From Alkalidesulfovibrio alkalitolerans DSM 16529 (lineage in GTDB: Bacteria; Desulfobacterota; Desulfovibrionia; Desulfovibrionales; Desulfovibrionaceae): a stretch of 64,000 bases of DNA. The notes beneath the pieces were generated by a model. The model had not been told where the DNA came from, did no database searches, and saw only the letters and a program-made list of their open reading frames with translations. Below are positions 1 to 9,466 of the stretch, one piece after another. Within the stretch, counting starts at the first letter, position 1, and every line of letters starts with the position of its first letter. The position numbers and the translations under genes are program-made. Location: contig NZ_ATHI01000030.1 in assembly GCF_000422245.1 (NCBI RefSeq), forward strand, positions 109,183-173,182, read 5' to 3'.

Positions 1-1503
1 TCCTACAAGTGCATCGTGGCCGAGGCCGCGAAGAACGCCCTGGGCCAGGACCGTTACATGGAGCGTGTCTTCATCGTGAAGCTGCTCCTGGACGCCAACC
101 AGCCCAACCGCATCGCGGGCGCCGTCGGCTTCTCCACCCGCGAGAACAAAGTGTACGTCTTCAAGGCCAACACCATCCTGGTGGCCTGCGGCGGCGCGGT
201 GAACGTGTACCGTCCCCGCTCCACCGGTGAAGGCATGGGCCGCGCCTGGTATCCCGTCTGGAACGCCGGTTCGACCTACACCATGTGTGCCGAGGTCGGC
301 GCCGAGATGACCATGATGGAAAACCGCTTCGTGCCCGCCCGCTTCAAGGACGGTTACGGCCCGGTCGGCGCTTGGTTCCTGCTCTTCAAAGCCAAGGCCA
401 CCAACTACAAGGGCGAGGACTACTGCGCCACCAACCGCGCCATGCTCAAGCCCTACGAGGAGCGCGGCTACGCCCAGGGTCACATCATCCCCACCTGCCT
501 GCGCAACCACATGATGCTGCGTGAAATGCGCGAAGGTCGCGGCCCCATCTTCATGGACACCGCCACCGCGCTGCAGACCACCTTCGCCAAGCTGACCCCC
601 GAGCAGCAGAAGCACCTCGAGTCCGAGGCTTGGGAAGACTTCCTCGACATGTGCGTCGGCCAGGCCAACCTGTGGGCCTGCATGAACATCGAGCCCGAGA
701 AGTCCGGCTCCGAGATCATGCCCACCGAGCCGTACCTGCTCGGCTCCCACTCCGGCTGCTGCGGCATCTGGGTCTCCGGTCCGGACGAGTCCTGGGTTCC
801 CGAGGACTACAAGGTCAAGGCCGACGACGGCAAGGTTTACAACCGTATGACCACGGTCAACGGCCTGTTCACCTGCGCTGACGGCGTTGGCGCCTCGGGC
901 CACAAGTTCTCCTCCGGTTCGCACGCCGAGGGTCGTATCTGCGGCAAGCAGATGGTCCGCTGGTGCCTGAACCACAAGGACTACAAGCCCGCGCTGAAGA
1001 AGTCCGCGGCCGAACTGGCCAAGGAAATCTACGCTCCGGTCGAGAACTACAAGGCTGGCGTCGCCGCCTCCACCGACCCGATCGTGAACCCGAACTACAT
1101 CACTCCCAAGAACTTCATGATGCGCCTCATCAAGTGCTCGGACGAGTACGGCGGCGGCGTCGGCACCCTGTACGTGACCTCCGCCTCCCTGCTGGAGCAC
1201 GGCTTCAAGCTTCTCGACATGCTCGAGGAAGACTCCAAGAAGCTGGCCGCCCGTGACCTGCACGAACTGATGCGCTGCTGGGAGCAGTTCCACCGCCTCT
1301 GGACCGTGCGCCTGCACATGCAGCACATCCACTTCCGTCAAGAGTCCCGTTACCCCGGCTTCTTCTACCGCGGTGACTTCATGGGCCTGGACGACTCCAA
1401 GTGGAAGTGCTTCGTCAACTCCAAGTACGACCCCGAGAAGGGCGAGACCAAGCTCTTCAAGAAGCCGTACTGGCAGGTCATCCCGAACCCGATGCATCCG
1501 TAA
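1..1503 (+). CDS. aprA: Adenylylsulfate (APS) reductase alpha subunit, 3' part
   Basis: The frame is open from base 1, so the gene starts upstream of the window; about 500 C-terminal residues are present of a protein that usually has about 660. AprA is the FAD subunit that, with the iron-sulfur subunit AprB, reduces APS to sulfite and AMP in the cytoplasm. The visible part has the fumarate-reductase-like flavoprotein character (CGGAVNVYRPRSTGEGMGRA near residues 60-80, then GLFTCADGVGASGHKFSSG near 290-310) and a C-terminal helical domain rich in Trp, His and Tyr (LRCWEQFHRLWTVRLHMQHIH-like stretch), as expected for dissimilatory AprA. A strong terminator follows the stop, and qmoA begins 157 bases on. 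This gene-to-qmo order is typical of sulfate reducers. The N-terminal FAD-binding motif and the aprB gene lie outside the window. Confidence 0.97.
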   Translation, partial: SYKCIVAEAAKNALGQDRYMERVFIVKLLLDANQPNRIAGAVGFSTRENKVYVFKANTILVACGGAVNVYRPRSTGEGMGRAWYPVWNAGSTYTMCAEVGAEMTMMENRFVPARFKDGYGPVGAWFLLFKAKATNYKGEDYCATNRAMLKPYEERGYAQGHIIPTCLRNHMMLREMREGRGPIFMDTATALQTTFAKLTPEQQKHLESEAWEDFLDMCVGQANLWACMNIEPEKSGSEIMPTEPYLLGSHSGCCGIWVSGPDESWVPEDYKVKADDGKVYNRMTTVNGLFTCADGVGASGHKFSSGSHAEGRICGKQMVRWCLNHKDYKPALKKSAAELAKEIYAPVENYKAGVAASTDPIVNPNYITPKNFMMRLIKCSDEYGGGVGTLYVTSASLLEHGFKLLDMLEEDSKKLAARDLHELMRCWEQFHRLWTVRLHMQHIHFRQESRYPGFFYRGDFMGLDDSKWKCFVNSKYDPEKGETKLFKKPYWQVIPNPMHP

Positions 1504-1513
1504 GGGTTCTCTG

Positions 1514-1545
1514 GGGGGCCGCGGGCGACCCGCGGCCCCCTTTTT
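1514..1545 (+). terminator. Rho-independent terminator after aprA
   Basis: Perfect 12-bp stem (GGGGGCCGCGGG at 1514-1525 paired with 1529-1540), a 3-base loop (CGA) and five T residues at 1541-1545. It starts 11 bases after the aprA stop. It should end most aprBA transcripts and so separate APS reductase expression from qmo. Confidence 0.92.
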
Positions 1546-1559
1546 CCGTTAGGGGGGCG

Positions 1560-1588
1560 TTGCTCTCGCTTTGTGGTCTGAGTAAAAG
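1560..1588 (+). promoter_or_regulatory. Possible weak sigma-70 promoter for qmoABC
   Basis: TTGCTC (1560-1565) and TAAAAG (1583-1588) are spaced by 17 bases, 15 bases past the aprA terminator and about 70 bases before qmoA. The match is modest (3/6 and 4/6). The position is sensible because the terminator upstream implies that qmo needs its own promoter. Confidence 0.3.
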
Positions 1589-1660
1589 CCGCGATCAAGG
1601 CTTGCGGTTTTTTTTCAGGCCATACGAGCTAGCCCGAAATATGTTGAGGGAGGAGTGCAC

Positions 1661-2896
1661 ATGGCGAACACAAGCATCCTGGTTGTCGGAGGCGGATTCA
1701 GCGGTCTCACGGCCGCGCTCGAAGCCGCTGAAGTCGGCCACGAGGTCTTCATCGTCGAGAAGAGTCCCTTCTTGGGAGGCCGCGTGGCGCAGCTGAACAA
1801 GTATTTTCCCAAGCTGTGCCCCCCTTCCTGTGGTCTCGAAATCCAGTTCCAGAGGGTGAAGAGCAACCCCCTGGTCAAGGTCTTCACTCTGGCCGAGGTC
1901 GTCTCGGTGTCTGGCAAGGCCGGTAACTACGAGGTCACGATCAAGCTCACGCCGCGTCATGTGAAGCCCGGCAACTACGATTTCAGCGAGGAGGCCAGGG
2001 CCCTGTCCAAAGACGTGCCGAGCGAGTTCGAACTCGGCATGGGCACGCGCAAGGCGCTGCACCTGGACATGCCCTTCGCTTATCCGGCGCGCTGGACGCT
2101 CGACAAGGGGGCGCTGACCGAGGCCGAGGCCAAAAAGCTGGCCGAGAACCCGGTCGTGGACCTTGACGAGAAGGAGAAGACCATCACTCTGAGCGTCGGA
2201 GCCATCGTCTACGCCACGGGTTGGAAGCCCTATGACGTGACAAAACTCTCGAATCTCGGGGCGGGCATGGTCCCCAACGTGGTTTCGAACATGCAGTTCG
2301 AGCGTCTGAGCGCGCCGTGCGGCCCCACCAACGGCAAAATCGTCCGGCCGACGGACGGCGCGGCGCCCAAGCGCATCGCCTTCGTGCAGTGTGCCGGATC
2401 GCGCGACGAGAACCACCTGAACTACTGCTCGTACATCTGCTGCATGGCCTCGCTCAAGCAGGCCGCCTACATCCGCGAGCAGTACCCCGAGGCCAGCGTG
2501 GTCATCTACTACATCGACCTGCGCACGCCCGGCCGCTACGACACGTTCAAGGACCGCATCCTGGCCGATCCCAAGATCAAGCCGGTCAAGGGCAAGGTGG
2601 CCAAGATCGAGGCCTCGGGCCAGAACGTGAAGGTCACCGTGGAAGACGCCGTCACCGGCATCAAGGGCGAGGACGTCTTCGATCTGGTGGTGCTGGCCAC
2701 GGGCATGCAGCCCTCGCTGTCCGGCGAGCGTCTGCCCGCCGGCATTCAGGTTGACGCCGACGGTTTCCTCGTCGGCGGCGAGGACAAGGGCATTTTCGCC
2801 GCAGGCTGCGCCAAGCTGCCCCTGGACGTCATGAAGTCGGCCCAGTCCGCTACCGGCGCGGCGCTCCAAGCGATTCAAACGGTGAAGGGGAGGTAA
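1661..2896 (+). CDS. qmoA: Quinone-interacting membrane-bound oxidoreductase subunit A (HdrA-like flavoprotein)
   Basis: 411 residues. QmoA is a soluble FAD protein homologous to part of HdrA; with QmoB and QmoC it passes electrons from menaquinol towards APS reductase. The FAD dinucleotide-binding motif VVGGGFSGLTAALEAA sits at residues 8-23, followed by FIVEKSPFLGGRVAQLNKYFP and the conserved CPPSCGLE (Cys53, Cys57). A second Cys-rich HdrA-type segment (FVQCAGSRDENHLNYCSYIC) lies near residues 243-262. A GTG in the same frame exists at 1655, but the ATG at 1661 is preferred because AGGAG at 1651-1655 is an ideal ribosome site five bases before it. qmoB follows after 6 bases. Confidence 0.95.
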   Translation: MANTSILVVGGGFSGLTAALEAAEVGHEVFIVEKSPFLGGRVAQLNKYFPKLCPPSCGLEIQFQRVKSNPLVKVFTLAEVVSVSGKAGNYEVTIKLTPRHVKPGNYDFSEEARALSKDVPSEFELGMGTRKALHLDMPFAYPARWTLDKGALTEAEAKKLAENPVVDLDEKEKTITLSVGAIVYATGWKPYDVTKLSNLGAGMVPNVVSNMQFERLSAPCGPTNGKIVRPTDGAAPKRIAFVQCAGSRDENHLNYCSYICCMASLKQAAYIREQYPEASVVIYYIDLRTPGRYDTFKDRILADPKIKPVKGKVAKIEASGQNVKVTVEDAVTGIKGEDVFDLVVLATGMQPSLSGERLPAGIQVDADGFLVGGEDKGIFAAGCAKLPLDVMKSAQSATGAALQAIQTVKGR

Positions 2897-2902
2897 GCTG
2901 AC

Positions 2903-5173
2903 ATGGCCGAGAAGATCGGTGTCTACATAGACGAATCCTGCCTGGGCCCGGTGCTTGATGCCGGGCAACTGGCCGAGTTCGTGAAGGGTCGCTTCTCCAA
3001 GGAAGTCTCCTTGGTGCGGACCCACCCTCGCCTGAACTCCGAGGACGGCCGGGCGCTCATCCAGGCCGATATCGACGAAGGCGCGCTCGGCGCTGTCTGT
3101 ATCGTCTCGACGTCGCCCCGCTACGATTCCGACATCTTCACCTTCACGGGCGACGTGTTGGTGGAGCGCGTCAACTTCCGCGAGTTCGTGGCCAAGGGCT
3201 ACAAGAATCCCGACGGAACCACGCTCAAGGCCGGCGACGCGCTGACCGACGAGCTTCGGCTGCTGGCCGAGGACTATCTCAAGATGGGCGTGCTCAAACT
3301 GACCAAGATGACCGCTCCCACCCCCGAGATCCCCGACGGCGTCCGCACCGTCCTGGTGCTCGGCGGCGGCTGGACCGGCCTCAACGCGGCCTTGGCCGCG
3401 GCCACGGCCGGCTATGACGTCGTCCTGGTCGAGAAGGAATCCCAGCTCGGCGGCAAGGCGCTCAACCTCTTCAAGTCCTTCCCGCTCGCCGCGCCCTGGA
3501 CACAGACCGAGGACACGGGCATCGACAAGCTCGTGCAGGCCGTGCAGTCCAACGCCAAGATCAGCGTGAAGCTCGGCGTCACCCTGGAGAAGCTCGACGG
3601 CGCGCCCGGTCTGTACACCGCCACGGTGGGCGGCGAGGATATCCCCGTCGGCTCCGTGGTCCTGGCCACCGGCTGGGAGCCGCAGAAGACCGAGTATCTT
3701 GCGCCGCTTGGCTACGGCAAGTTCAAGAACGTGGTCACCACGGCCGAGTTCGAGAAACTGGCCAAGAAGGGCCTCACTGCCAAGCGCGTGGCCTTCATCG
3801 CCGACGTTTCGGTGTGCATCGAGGAGGGCCTGAAGGCCGAGGCCGCCAAGGCCGAAGCCGAAGCCGCCGCCGCTGCCGAGGCCGAGGGCAAGGAGAAGCA
3901 AGAGGGCGCTGAAGAGGTCTTCGTCTTCAAGAATCTCGAATCCTGCCGCCACCTTGCGTTCAGCTCCGAGCTCAATTCGCTCGTGGCCCTCAAGCAGGCC
4001 GGATACGTGGCCGACAGCGCGTCCGACGCCATCGGCTTCGTCTTCTACGACCACATGATGGTTCCCGGCATCAACGAGCGCTACTACAAGGCCGCCCAGG
4101 ACAAGCCCGGCGTGATGCTCACCAAGGGCTTCATCTCCGGCATCCGCGAGGAAGGGGCAAAGCTCGTCCTGCTGGCCCGCGACACGCTGCTTGGCGAGAC
4201 CATCGAGATCGACGTGGACATGATCGTCCTGCCCACGGGCATCGTGCCCACCACGGCGCACGGTCCGGTGATGAACTTCACCTACCGCCAGGGCCCGGCC
4301 TTTCCCGACCTCGAACTCTTCAGCGGTTTCGCGGACTCCAACTACATCTGCTTCCCCTACGAGACGAGGCGCACCGGCGTGTACGCCGCGGGCTGCGTGC
4401 GGCAGCCCATGAGCATGGCCATGGCGCGCGACGATGCCCAGGGGGCTGTGCTCAAGGCCATCCAGTGCATCAGCTCGCTCAACCGGGGCGTGTCCGTGCA
4501 CCCGCGTTCGGGCGACGCCTCCTACCCCAAGTTCAACTTCACGCGGTGCACGCAGTGCAAGCGCTGCACCGAGGAATGCCCCTTCGGCGCGCTGGACGAC
4601 GATCCCAAGGGCACGCCGATGCCCAACCCCACGCGTTGCCGTCGTTGCGGCACCTGCATGGGCGCTTGCCCCGAGCGCGTCATCAGTTTTGACAACTACA
4701 ACGTCGACATGATCGGCACCATGATCAAGGCCGTCGAGGTTCCGCCCAAAATCAACGAGGGCGGCCCGCGCGCGATCATCCTGGCCTGCGAGAACGACGC
4801 CTATCCGGCCATCGACATCGCGGCCATGCGCGGCCATCCGTGGAGCCCCTACGTGCGCATCATTCCGGTCCGTTGCCTGGGATCGGTGAACACCATCTGG
4901 ATCGCCGATGCCATGTCCAAGGGCACGGACGGCGTGCTGCTCCTCGGCTGCAAGTACGGCGAGGACTACCAGTGCCACTTCGTCAAGGGTTCCGAGCTGT
5001 GCAGCCGCCGCATGGTCAACGTCGCCGAGTCGCTGAATCGTCTCGGTGTCGAGCCGGAGCGCGTGCTGCAGAAGCAGGTGGCCATCGATGAGTACGACCA
5101 GGTGCCGCACATCATCGATGATTTCATGAACTACATCCTGAAGCTCGGCCCCAACCCGTTCAAGGGATACTAG
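2903..5173 (+). CDS. qmoB: Quinone-interacting membrane-bound oxidoreductase subunit B
   Basis: 756 residues, an HdrA-like flavoprotein joined to ferredoxin and MvhD-like parts. After an N-terminal domain of about 140 residues comes the FAD motif LVLGGGWTGLNAALAAA (from residue 151). Two 4Fe-4S motifs follow near residues 548-590 (CTQCKRCTEECPFGA and CRRCGTCMGACPERV). The last 150 residues resemble MvhD (RIIPVRCLGSVNTIWIADAM and GCKYGEDYQCHF). A low-complexity Ala/Glu/Lys-rich insert occupies about residues 311-345; it probably forms an exposed helix. The ribosome site GGGGAGG overlaps the end of qmoA. QmoB is the electron hub between QmoC and the APS reductase side. Confidence 0.95.
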   Translation: MAEKIGVYIDESCLGPVLDAGQLAEFVKGRFSKEVSLVRTHPRLNSEDGRALIQADIDEGALGAVCIVSTSPRYDSDIFTFTGDVLVERVNFREFVAKGYKNPDGTTLKAGDALTDELRLLAEDYLKMGVLKLTKMTAPTPEIPDGVRTVLVLGGGWTGLNAALAAATAGYDVVLVEKESQLGGKALNLFKSFPLAAPWTQTEDTGIDKLVQAVQSNAKISVKLGVTLEKLDGAPGLYTATVGGEDIPVGSVVLATGWEPQKTEYLAPLGYGKFKNVVTTAEFEKLAKKGLTAKRVAFIADVSVCIEEGLKAEAAKAEAEAAAAAEAEGKEKQEGAEEVFVFKNLESCRHLAFSSELNSLVALKQAGYVADSASDAIGFVFYDHMMVPGINERYYKAAQDKPGVMLTKGFISGIREEGAKLVLLARDTLLGETIEIDVDMIVLPTGIVPTTAHGPVMNFTYRQGPAFPDLELFSGFADSNYICFPYETRRTGVYAAGCVRQPMSMAMARDDAQGAVLKAIQCISSLNRGVSVHPRSGDASYPKFNFTRCTQCKRCTEECPFGALDDDPKGTPMPNPTRCRRCGTCMGACPERVISFDNYNVDMIGTMIKAVEVPPKINEGGPRAIILACENDAYPAIDIAAMRGHPWSPYVRIIPVRCLGSVNTIWIADAMSKGTDGVLLLGCKYGEDYQCHFVKGSELCSRRMVNVAESLNRLGVEPERVLQKQVAIDEYDQVPHIIDDFMNYILKLGPNPFKGY

Positions 5174-5194
5174 GCCATAAGGGAGGACGAATTC

Positions 5195-6475
5195 ATGTCG
5201 AACCCGGTCCGCATCCAACCCGACCTGCAGTTCGTCAAGGACCTGCAGCAGGTGGGGGGCGACACGCTCAAGCGCTGCTATCAGTGCGCTACGTGCTCGG
5301 TCGCCTGTCCCATCTCGCCCGCCGTGAATCCCTATCCCCGAAAGGAGATGATCTGGGCGCAGTGGGGTCTGAAGGACAAACTCGTCAACGACATCGACAT
5401 CTGGCTGTGCCACAACTGCGGCACCTGCTCGGATCTGTGCCCGCGCGGCGCCAAGCCTGGCGATCTTCTGGCCGCGCTACGCAACATGGCCTACCGCAAG
5501 GTGGCTGAACCCACGATCATCGGTGAGTGGATGAGCAAGCCCAAGCACCTGCCGTTGCTCATCGCCATCCCGGCGATCATTTGGCTGGTCGTGTGGATCA
5601 TCCGCGCGGGCATGCTCGGGAGCTTCTTCCCCATGTTCGAGCCTGCGGCCGACGGACACGGCTGGCAAGTGGTGGCTGAAGGCGGCAAGGTGATCTACGG
5701 CGGTCTCTTCCCCGGCGATTTCACCATCGACCCGATCTTCATGGCCACTTTCTTCGCCATGGTTTTCGTCTTCTACCGAAGCGTGAAGAAGCTCATCACT
5801 TCCTTCGACGTGCCCAAGACGTTCGTGCTTTCGGGCGAGAAGAATCCATCCATGTTCGAGGCGTTCAAGGCGACCATCGCCTGCGAAATCGCCACCCACA
5901 CCAAGTGGAAGAAATGCGGCGATGATACCGAAGCCGACAAGCAGAAGTTCATGGGGCACTTCACCCTGTTCTATGCCTTCATCGCCCTGATGATCGTCAC
6001 CGGCACCATCGCTGCCACCCACTGGGGCAGCAATTTCCTGCGCTGGTTCACGGGTCTTGAGCTAGGCATCCTGAAGTTCTTCGGCCATACACCGCTGAAC
6101 CTGTGGAACCCGCTCAAGCTCCTGGCCATCTTTGGCGCGGTGCTTTTCGTCTACGGACTGGCCAAGCTGACCGCCCGTCGCATGCGCCAGGACACCTCCA
6201 AGCACGGCTCCTCTTGGTACGATTGGTATCTGTTGGGCATCATCTGGGTCGTCGGCCTGTCCGGCATCTTCTGCATGCTGCTCAGGCTCGCCAACACGCC
6301 CACCCTGGCCTATCCCATGTACTTCGTGCATCTGGTCTCGGTGTGGATGCTCTTCGCCTATCTGCCCTGGTCCAAGCTTGGGCATTTGGTATATAGGACC
6401 GCGGCCCTGACGTACGCCCGTCACGTCGGCCGTATCCCCATGGAAACCAAAGAGGAAAAGACTTTTGTCCTCTAA
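5195..6475 (+). CDS. qmoC: Quinone-interacting membrane-bound oxidoreductase subunit C (HdrC/HdrE fusion)
   Basis: 426 residues. The N-terminal third is HdrC-like with two 4Fe-4S motifs, CYQCATCSVACPISPAVNP (from about residue 28) and CHNCGTCSDLCPRGAKPG (from about residue 72). The rest is an HdrE/NarI-like integral membrane cytochrome b part with about six hydrophobic segments (for example LLIAIPAIIWLVVWIIRAGM and FYAFIALMIVTGTIAATHWG). It anchors the complex and takes electrons from menaquinol. It sits 21 bases after qmoB with a GGGAGGA ribosome site, and the qmoD gene follows 27 bases downstream. Confidence 0.95.
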   Translation: MSNPVRIQPDLQFVKDLQQVGGDTLKRCYQCATCSVACPISPAVNPYPRKEMIWAQWGLKDKLVNDIDIWLCHNCGTCSDLCPRGAKPGDLLAALRNMAYRKVAEPTIIGEWMSKPKHLPLLIAIPAIIWLVVWIIRAGMLGSFFPMFEPAADGHGWQVVAEGGKVIYGGLFPGDFTIDPIFMATFFAMVFVFYRSVKKLITSFDVPKTFVLSGEKNPSMFEAFKATIACEIATHTKWKKCGDDTEADKQKFMGHFTLFYAFIALMIVTGTIAATHWGSNFLRWFTGLELGILKFFGHTPLNLWNPLKLLAIFGAVLFVYGLAKLTARRMRQDTSKHGSSWYDWYLLGIIWVVGLSGIFCMLLRLANTPTLAYPMYFVHLVSVWMLFAYLPWSKLGHLVYRTAALTYARHVGRIPMETKEEKTFVL

Positions 6476-6502
6476 GTGATTGAAGACAAGGGAGGATCTA
6501 TC

Positions 6503-7198
6503 ATGGCTGAAGCGCGCAAGACTTTCCCGATGAGCACCTTCGCCGCCTACATCAAGGGTGTGGGCAAGGAAGGCCAGAAGCAGAACATCACTGAACTGCT
6601 CGCATTCATGACCGGCTCCGACGTCGATGCCGAGGCAGAGCCCTTCGCCGCCGCCCTGGCCAAGGCCTGGATTTACGAGCAGCATCCCGAACTGGCCAAA
6701 ATGGCTGGCGGCCAAGTGCAGGCCCTTGGCGACACCGTATCCGTGCTCGAACTGCCCGAGGGCGTGAAGACCGAAGTGGCCGCGATTTTCGCGAAGCTTG
6801 GCGAATACCGCAAGACCATCGCGGATCAGAAGGGCAAGATCGCCGACCTGGAAAAGAAGCTGGCCGAGACCGAGGGCAAGCTTTCCGAGACCAGCAAGGC
6901 CATGGCCGACTTCAAGGGCAAGTACGAGGCTCTTGAGGCGTCGGGCAAGGGGGCCGGTGAGAAGGTCATCATCGCCGCCGAGGAGAAAGTCACGGCCCTC
7001 AACGCCCAGTTGGGCGATCTGGCCGCCGAGATCGAGAAGGCCAAGACCGGCATCATCGCCATCCTGAAGGCCGCTCCCGCCGCGGGAGGCGTCGCTGCCG
7101 CCGATGCGCCCGCTGGCGCCGGCGCTCCGGAAGTGGGTGGCGAGCCAGAGGCAGATTTTGGCTTCGGTTCCGACCCCTTCGCGGACAGCAAGTGGTAG
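6503..7198 (+). CDS. qmoD: Conserved protein downstream of qmoABC (QmoD-type)
   Basis: 231 residues, soluble. The family is known as the promoter-distal gene of the qmo operon in Desulfovibrio (the DVU0851 position), where it was deleted together with qmoABC in published work; its biochemical role is not settled. Residues 1-100 look globular. Residues about 105-180 are strongly charged and heptad-like (DLEKKLAETEGKLSETSKAM), so a coiled coil is likely. The C-terminal 40 residues are Ala/Gly/Pro-rich and end in an acidic tail. The frame also opens with a GTG at 6476, but ATG 6503 is chosen because GGAGG at 6491-6495 precedes it at normal spacing. A strong terminator follows. Confidence 0.85.
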   Translation: MAEARKTFPMSTFAAYIKGVGKEGQKQNITELLAFMTGSDVDAEAEPFAAALAKAWIYEQHPELAKMAGGQVQALGDTVSVLELPEGVKTEVAAIFAKLGEYRKTIADQKGKIADLEKKLAETEGKLSETSKAMADFKGKYEALEASGKGAGEKVIIAAEEKVTALNAQLGDLAAEIEKAKTGIIAILKAAPAAGGVAAADAPAGAGAPEVGGEPEADFGFGSDPFADSKW

Positions 7199-7224
7199 TC
7201 CCGCATTGACGGATTTGTCATCCC

Positions 7225-7258
7225 AAACCCGGTCGACTTCGCGTCGGCCGGGTTTTTT
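7225..7258 (+). terminator. Rho-independent terminator of the qmo operon
   Basis: Stem of 13 pairs (7225-7237 with 7243-7255, including one G-T pair), a 5-base loop TTCGC, and T residues at 7253-7258. It starts 27 bases after the qmoD stop. Confidence 0.9.
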
Positions 7259-7376
7259 GCTTTCGTCGCTCCGCGAAGCTTGTTCGGGCGCAAACCCGGC
7301 GCGCTCGCGCGAAGCGAACATTCTTCTGTTTGCGCGCAAGGGGCCCGGCGACACGGTCTGGACGGGGTGTCTTTGC

Positions 7377-7390
7377 TGACAATTGTGTCA
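7377..7390. promoter_or_regulatory. Short palindrome upstream of the liv operon
   Basis: TGACA-ATTG-TGTCA is a perfect 5-base inverted repeat with a 4-base centre, 51 bases before livG, in the least GC-rich stretch of the intergenic region. It is a candidate operator, but no regulator in this window can be tied to it and I see no convincing -35/-10 pair around it. Confidence 0.25.
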
Positions 7391-7441
7391 AATCCATGCG
7401 CTTGATTTCGTTCATCGTTTCGTTGTAAGCAATCCGCCACT

Positions 7442-8197
<756 letters not shown>

Positions 8198-8221
8198 ACT
8201 CAACCGTTGGAGGGTGATGGA

Positions 8222-9352
8222 ATGAACAGGAATGTGGTGCGGATTCTCGTGGTCGCGATGGCGCTCGTGCTTGCCAGCGGCCCGGCCCTTGCGGCCAAGC
8301 TCAAGATCGGCAGCCTTTCTCCGCTGACCGGCCCCTATGCTGCGGACGGCAACGACATCGCCAACGGCGTGCGCGCGGCCATCGCGGCCATCGAGAAGGA
8401 AGGCGGCATCCCCGGGTTCGACGGCATCGAACTGATGGCCGAGGACAGCGCCTGCGATCCCAAGCAGGCTGTGGCCGCCGCCAACAAGCTTCTTTCCGCC
8501 AAGGTTGCGGGCGTGATCGGCGCGTACTGCTCCAGCGCCACCATCCCGGCTTCCGACGTCCTCTCCGAGGACGACATCCCCATGCTGACCCCGGCCTCGA
8601 CCAACGAAAAGGTCACCGAGCGCGGTCTCAAGCACATGTATCGCGTCTGCGGCCGTGACGATGACCAGAGTGTGGTCGCCGTGCAGTTCATGACCGACTA
8701 CCTCAAGGGTAAGAGCGTCTACATCGTGGACGACAAGACCACCTACTCCCAGGGGCTGGCCGACAACGTCAAGAAGCTGGCCGCCGAAAAGGGCCTCAAG
8801 GTCATCGCCCACGACCACGTGAACCAGGGCGACCGCGACTTCTCGGCCGTGCTGACCAAGATCAAGGCCGCCAACCCCGACGTCTTCTACATGAGCCTGC
8901 AAAACTCCTCCTCGGGCGCCCTGATGCTCATCCAGGCCCGCCGTATGGGCATCAACGCCGCGATCATCGGCCAGGATGCCGTGTACCACCCGCAGCTCAT
9001 GGAGATCGCCAAGGCCGACGCCGAGGGCGTGTTCCTGACCTTCGGCTTCATCGACGAGTCCACCGAGGCCTACCAGAAATTCCTCGCGGCCTACGCCCCC
9101 TACGGCACACCCGGCGCGTACTCCGGCTACGCCTACGACTCCGCCACCGTGCTGCTCAAGGCCATCAAGGACGCGGGCAGCACCAAGCCCGACGACATCC
9201 GCGCTGCGATCATGAAGATGGACTTCCAGGGCGCCTCCAAGCACATCAAGTTCATGGAGAACGGCGACTCCGGCTCCAACTACATCATCCGCATGGTCAA
9301 GGACGGCCAGTTCGTGAACTACTGGAATCCGGCCACCGGCCAGACCTACTAG
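8222..9352 (+). CDS. livK: Branched-chain amino acid ABC transporter periplasmic binding protein LivK
   Basis: 376 residues. A clear Sec signal peptide (MNRNVVRILVVAMALVLASG, cleavage likely after PALA-A near residue 25) is followed by the type I periplasmic binding fold starting KLKIGSLSPLTGPYAADG. Segments such as GVIGAYCSSATIPASDV and YVIDDKTTYSQGLADNVKKL-type sequence are typical of the Leu/Ile/Val family. The frame opens earlier at 8207, but ATG 8222 has GGAGGG at normal spacing and starts directly with the signal peptide. A hairpin with a short T run follows the stop, which would let this protein be made in excess over the permeases. Confidence 0.93.
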   Translation: MNRNVVRILVVAMALVLASGPALAAKLKIGSLSPLTGPYAADGNDIANGVRAAIAAIEKEGGIPGFDGIELMAEDSACDPKQAVAAANKLLSAKVAGVIGAYCSSATIPASDVLSEDDIPMLTPASTNEKVTERGLKHMYRVCGRDDDQSVVAVQFMTDYLKGKSVYIVDDKTTYSQGLADNVKKLAAEKGLKVIAHDHVNQGDRDFSAVLTKIKAANPDVFYMSLQNSSSGALMLIQARRMGINAAIIGQDAVYHPQLMEIAKADAEGVFLTFGFIDESTEAYQKFLAAYAPYGTPGAYSGYAYDSATVLLKAIKDAGSTKPDDIRAAIMKMDFQGASKHIKFMENGDSGSNYIIRMVKDGQFVNYWNPATGQTY

Positions 9353-9362
9353 TTGCATTATG

Positions 9363-9392
9363 GGAGGGCTCCGTGACGGGGCCCTCCGTTTT
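9363..9392 (+). terminator. Hairpin between livK and livH (attenuating terminator or 3' stabiliser)
   Basis: GGAGGGC (9363-9369) pairs with GCCCTCC (9381-9387), followed by GTTTT at 9388-9392. It lies 10 bases after the livK stop and 75 bases before livH. The T run is short, so partial termination or protection of the livK message end is more likely than full termination. Confidence 0.6.
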
Positions 9393-9466
9393 GTCCGGAA
9401 CATGTGGCGCTGTCCTGCAGGGCCGCATCCCCGCCGCGCTGGGCGCGACAAACCGAGCGAGCAGAC

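Noticed and set aside
1595..5413. Open frame of more than 1200 codons on the minus strand through qmoA and qmoB
   Set aside because: It is antisense to clearly conserved genes, rich in His, Arg, Gly and Leu, and has no ribosome site; such frames are a by-product of GC-rich third positions.
7359..7377. Sigma-54-like sequence TGGACG...TTTGCT before livG
   Set aside because: The GG and GC elements are separated by about 13 bases, not 10.
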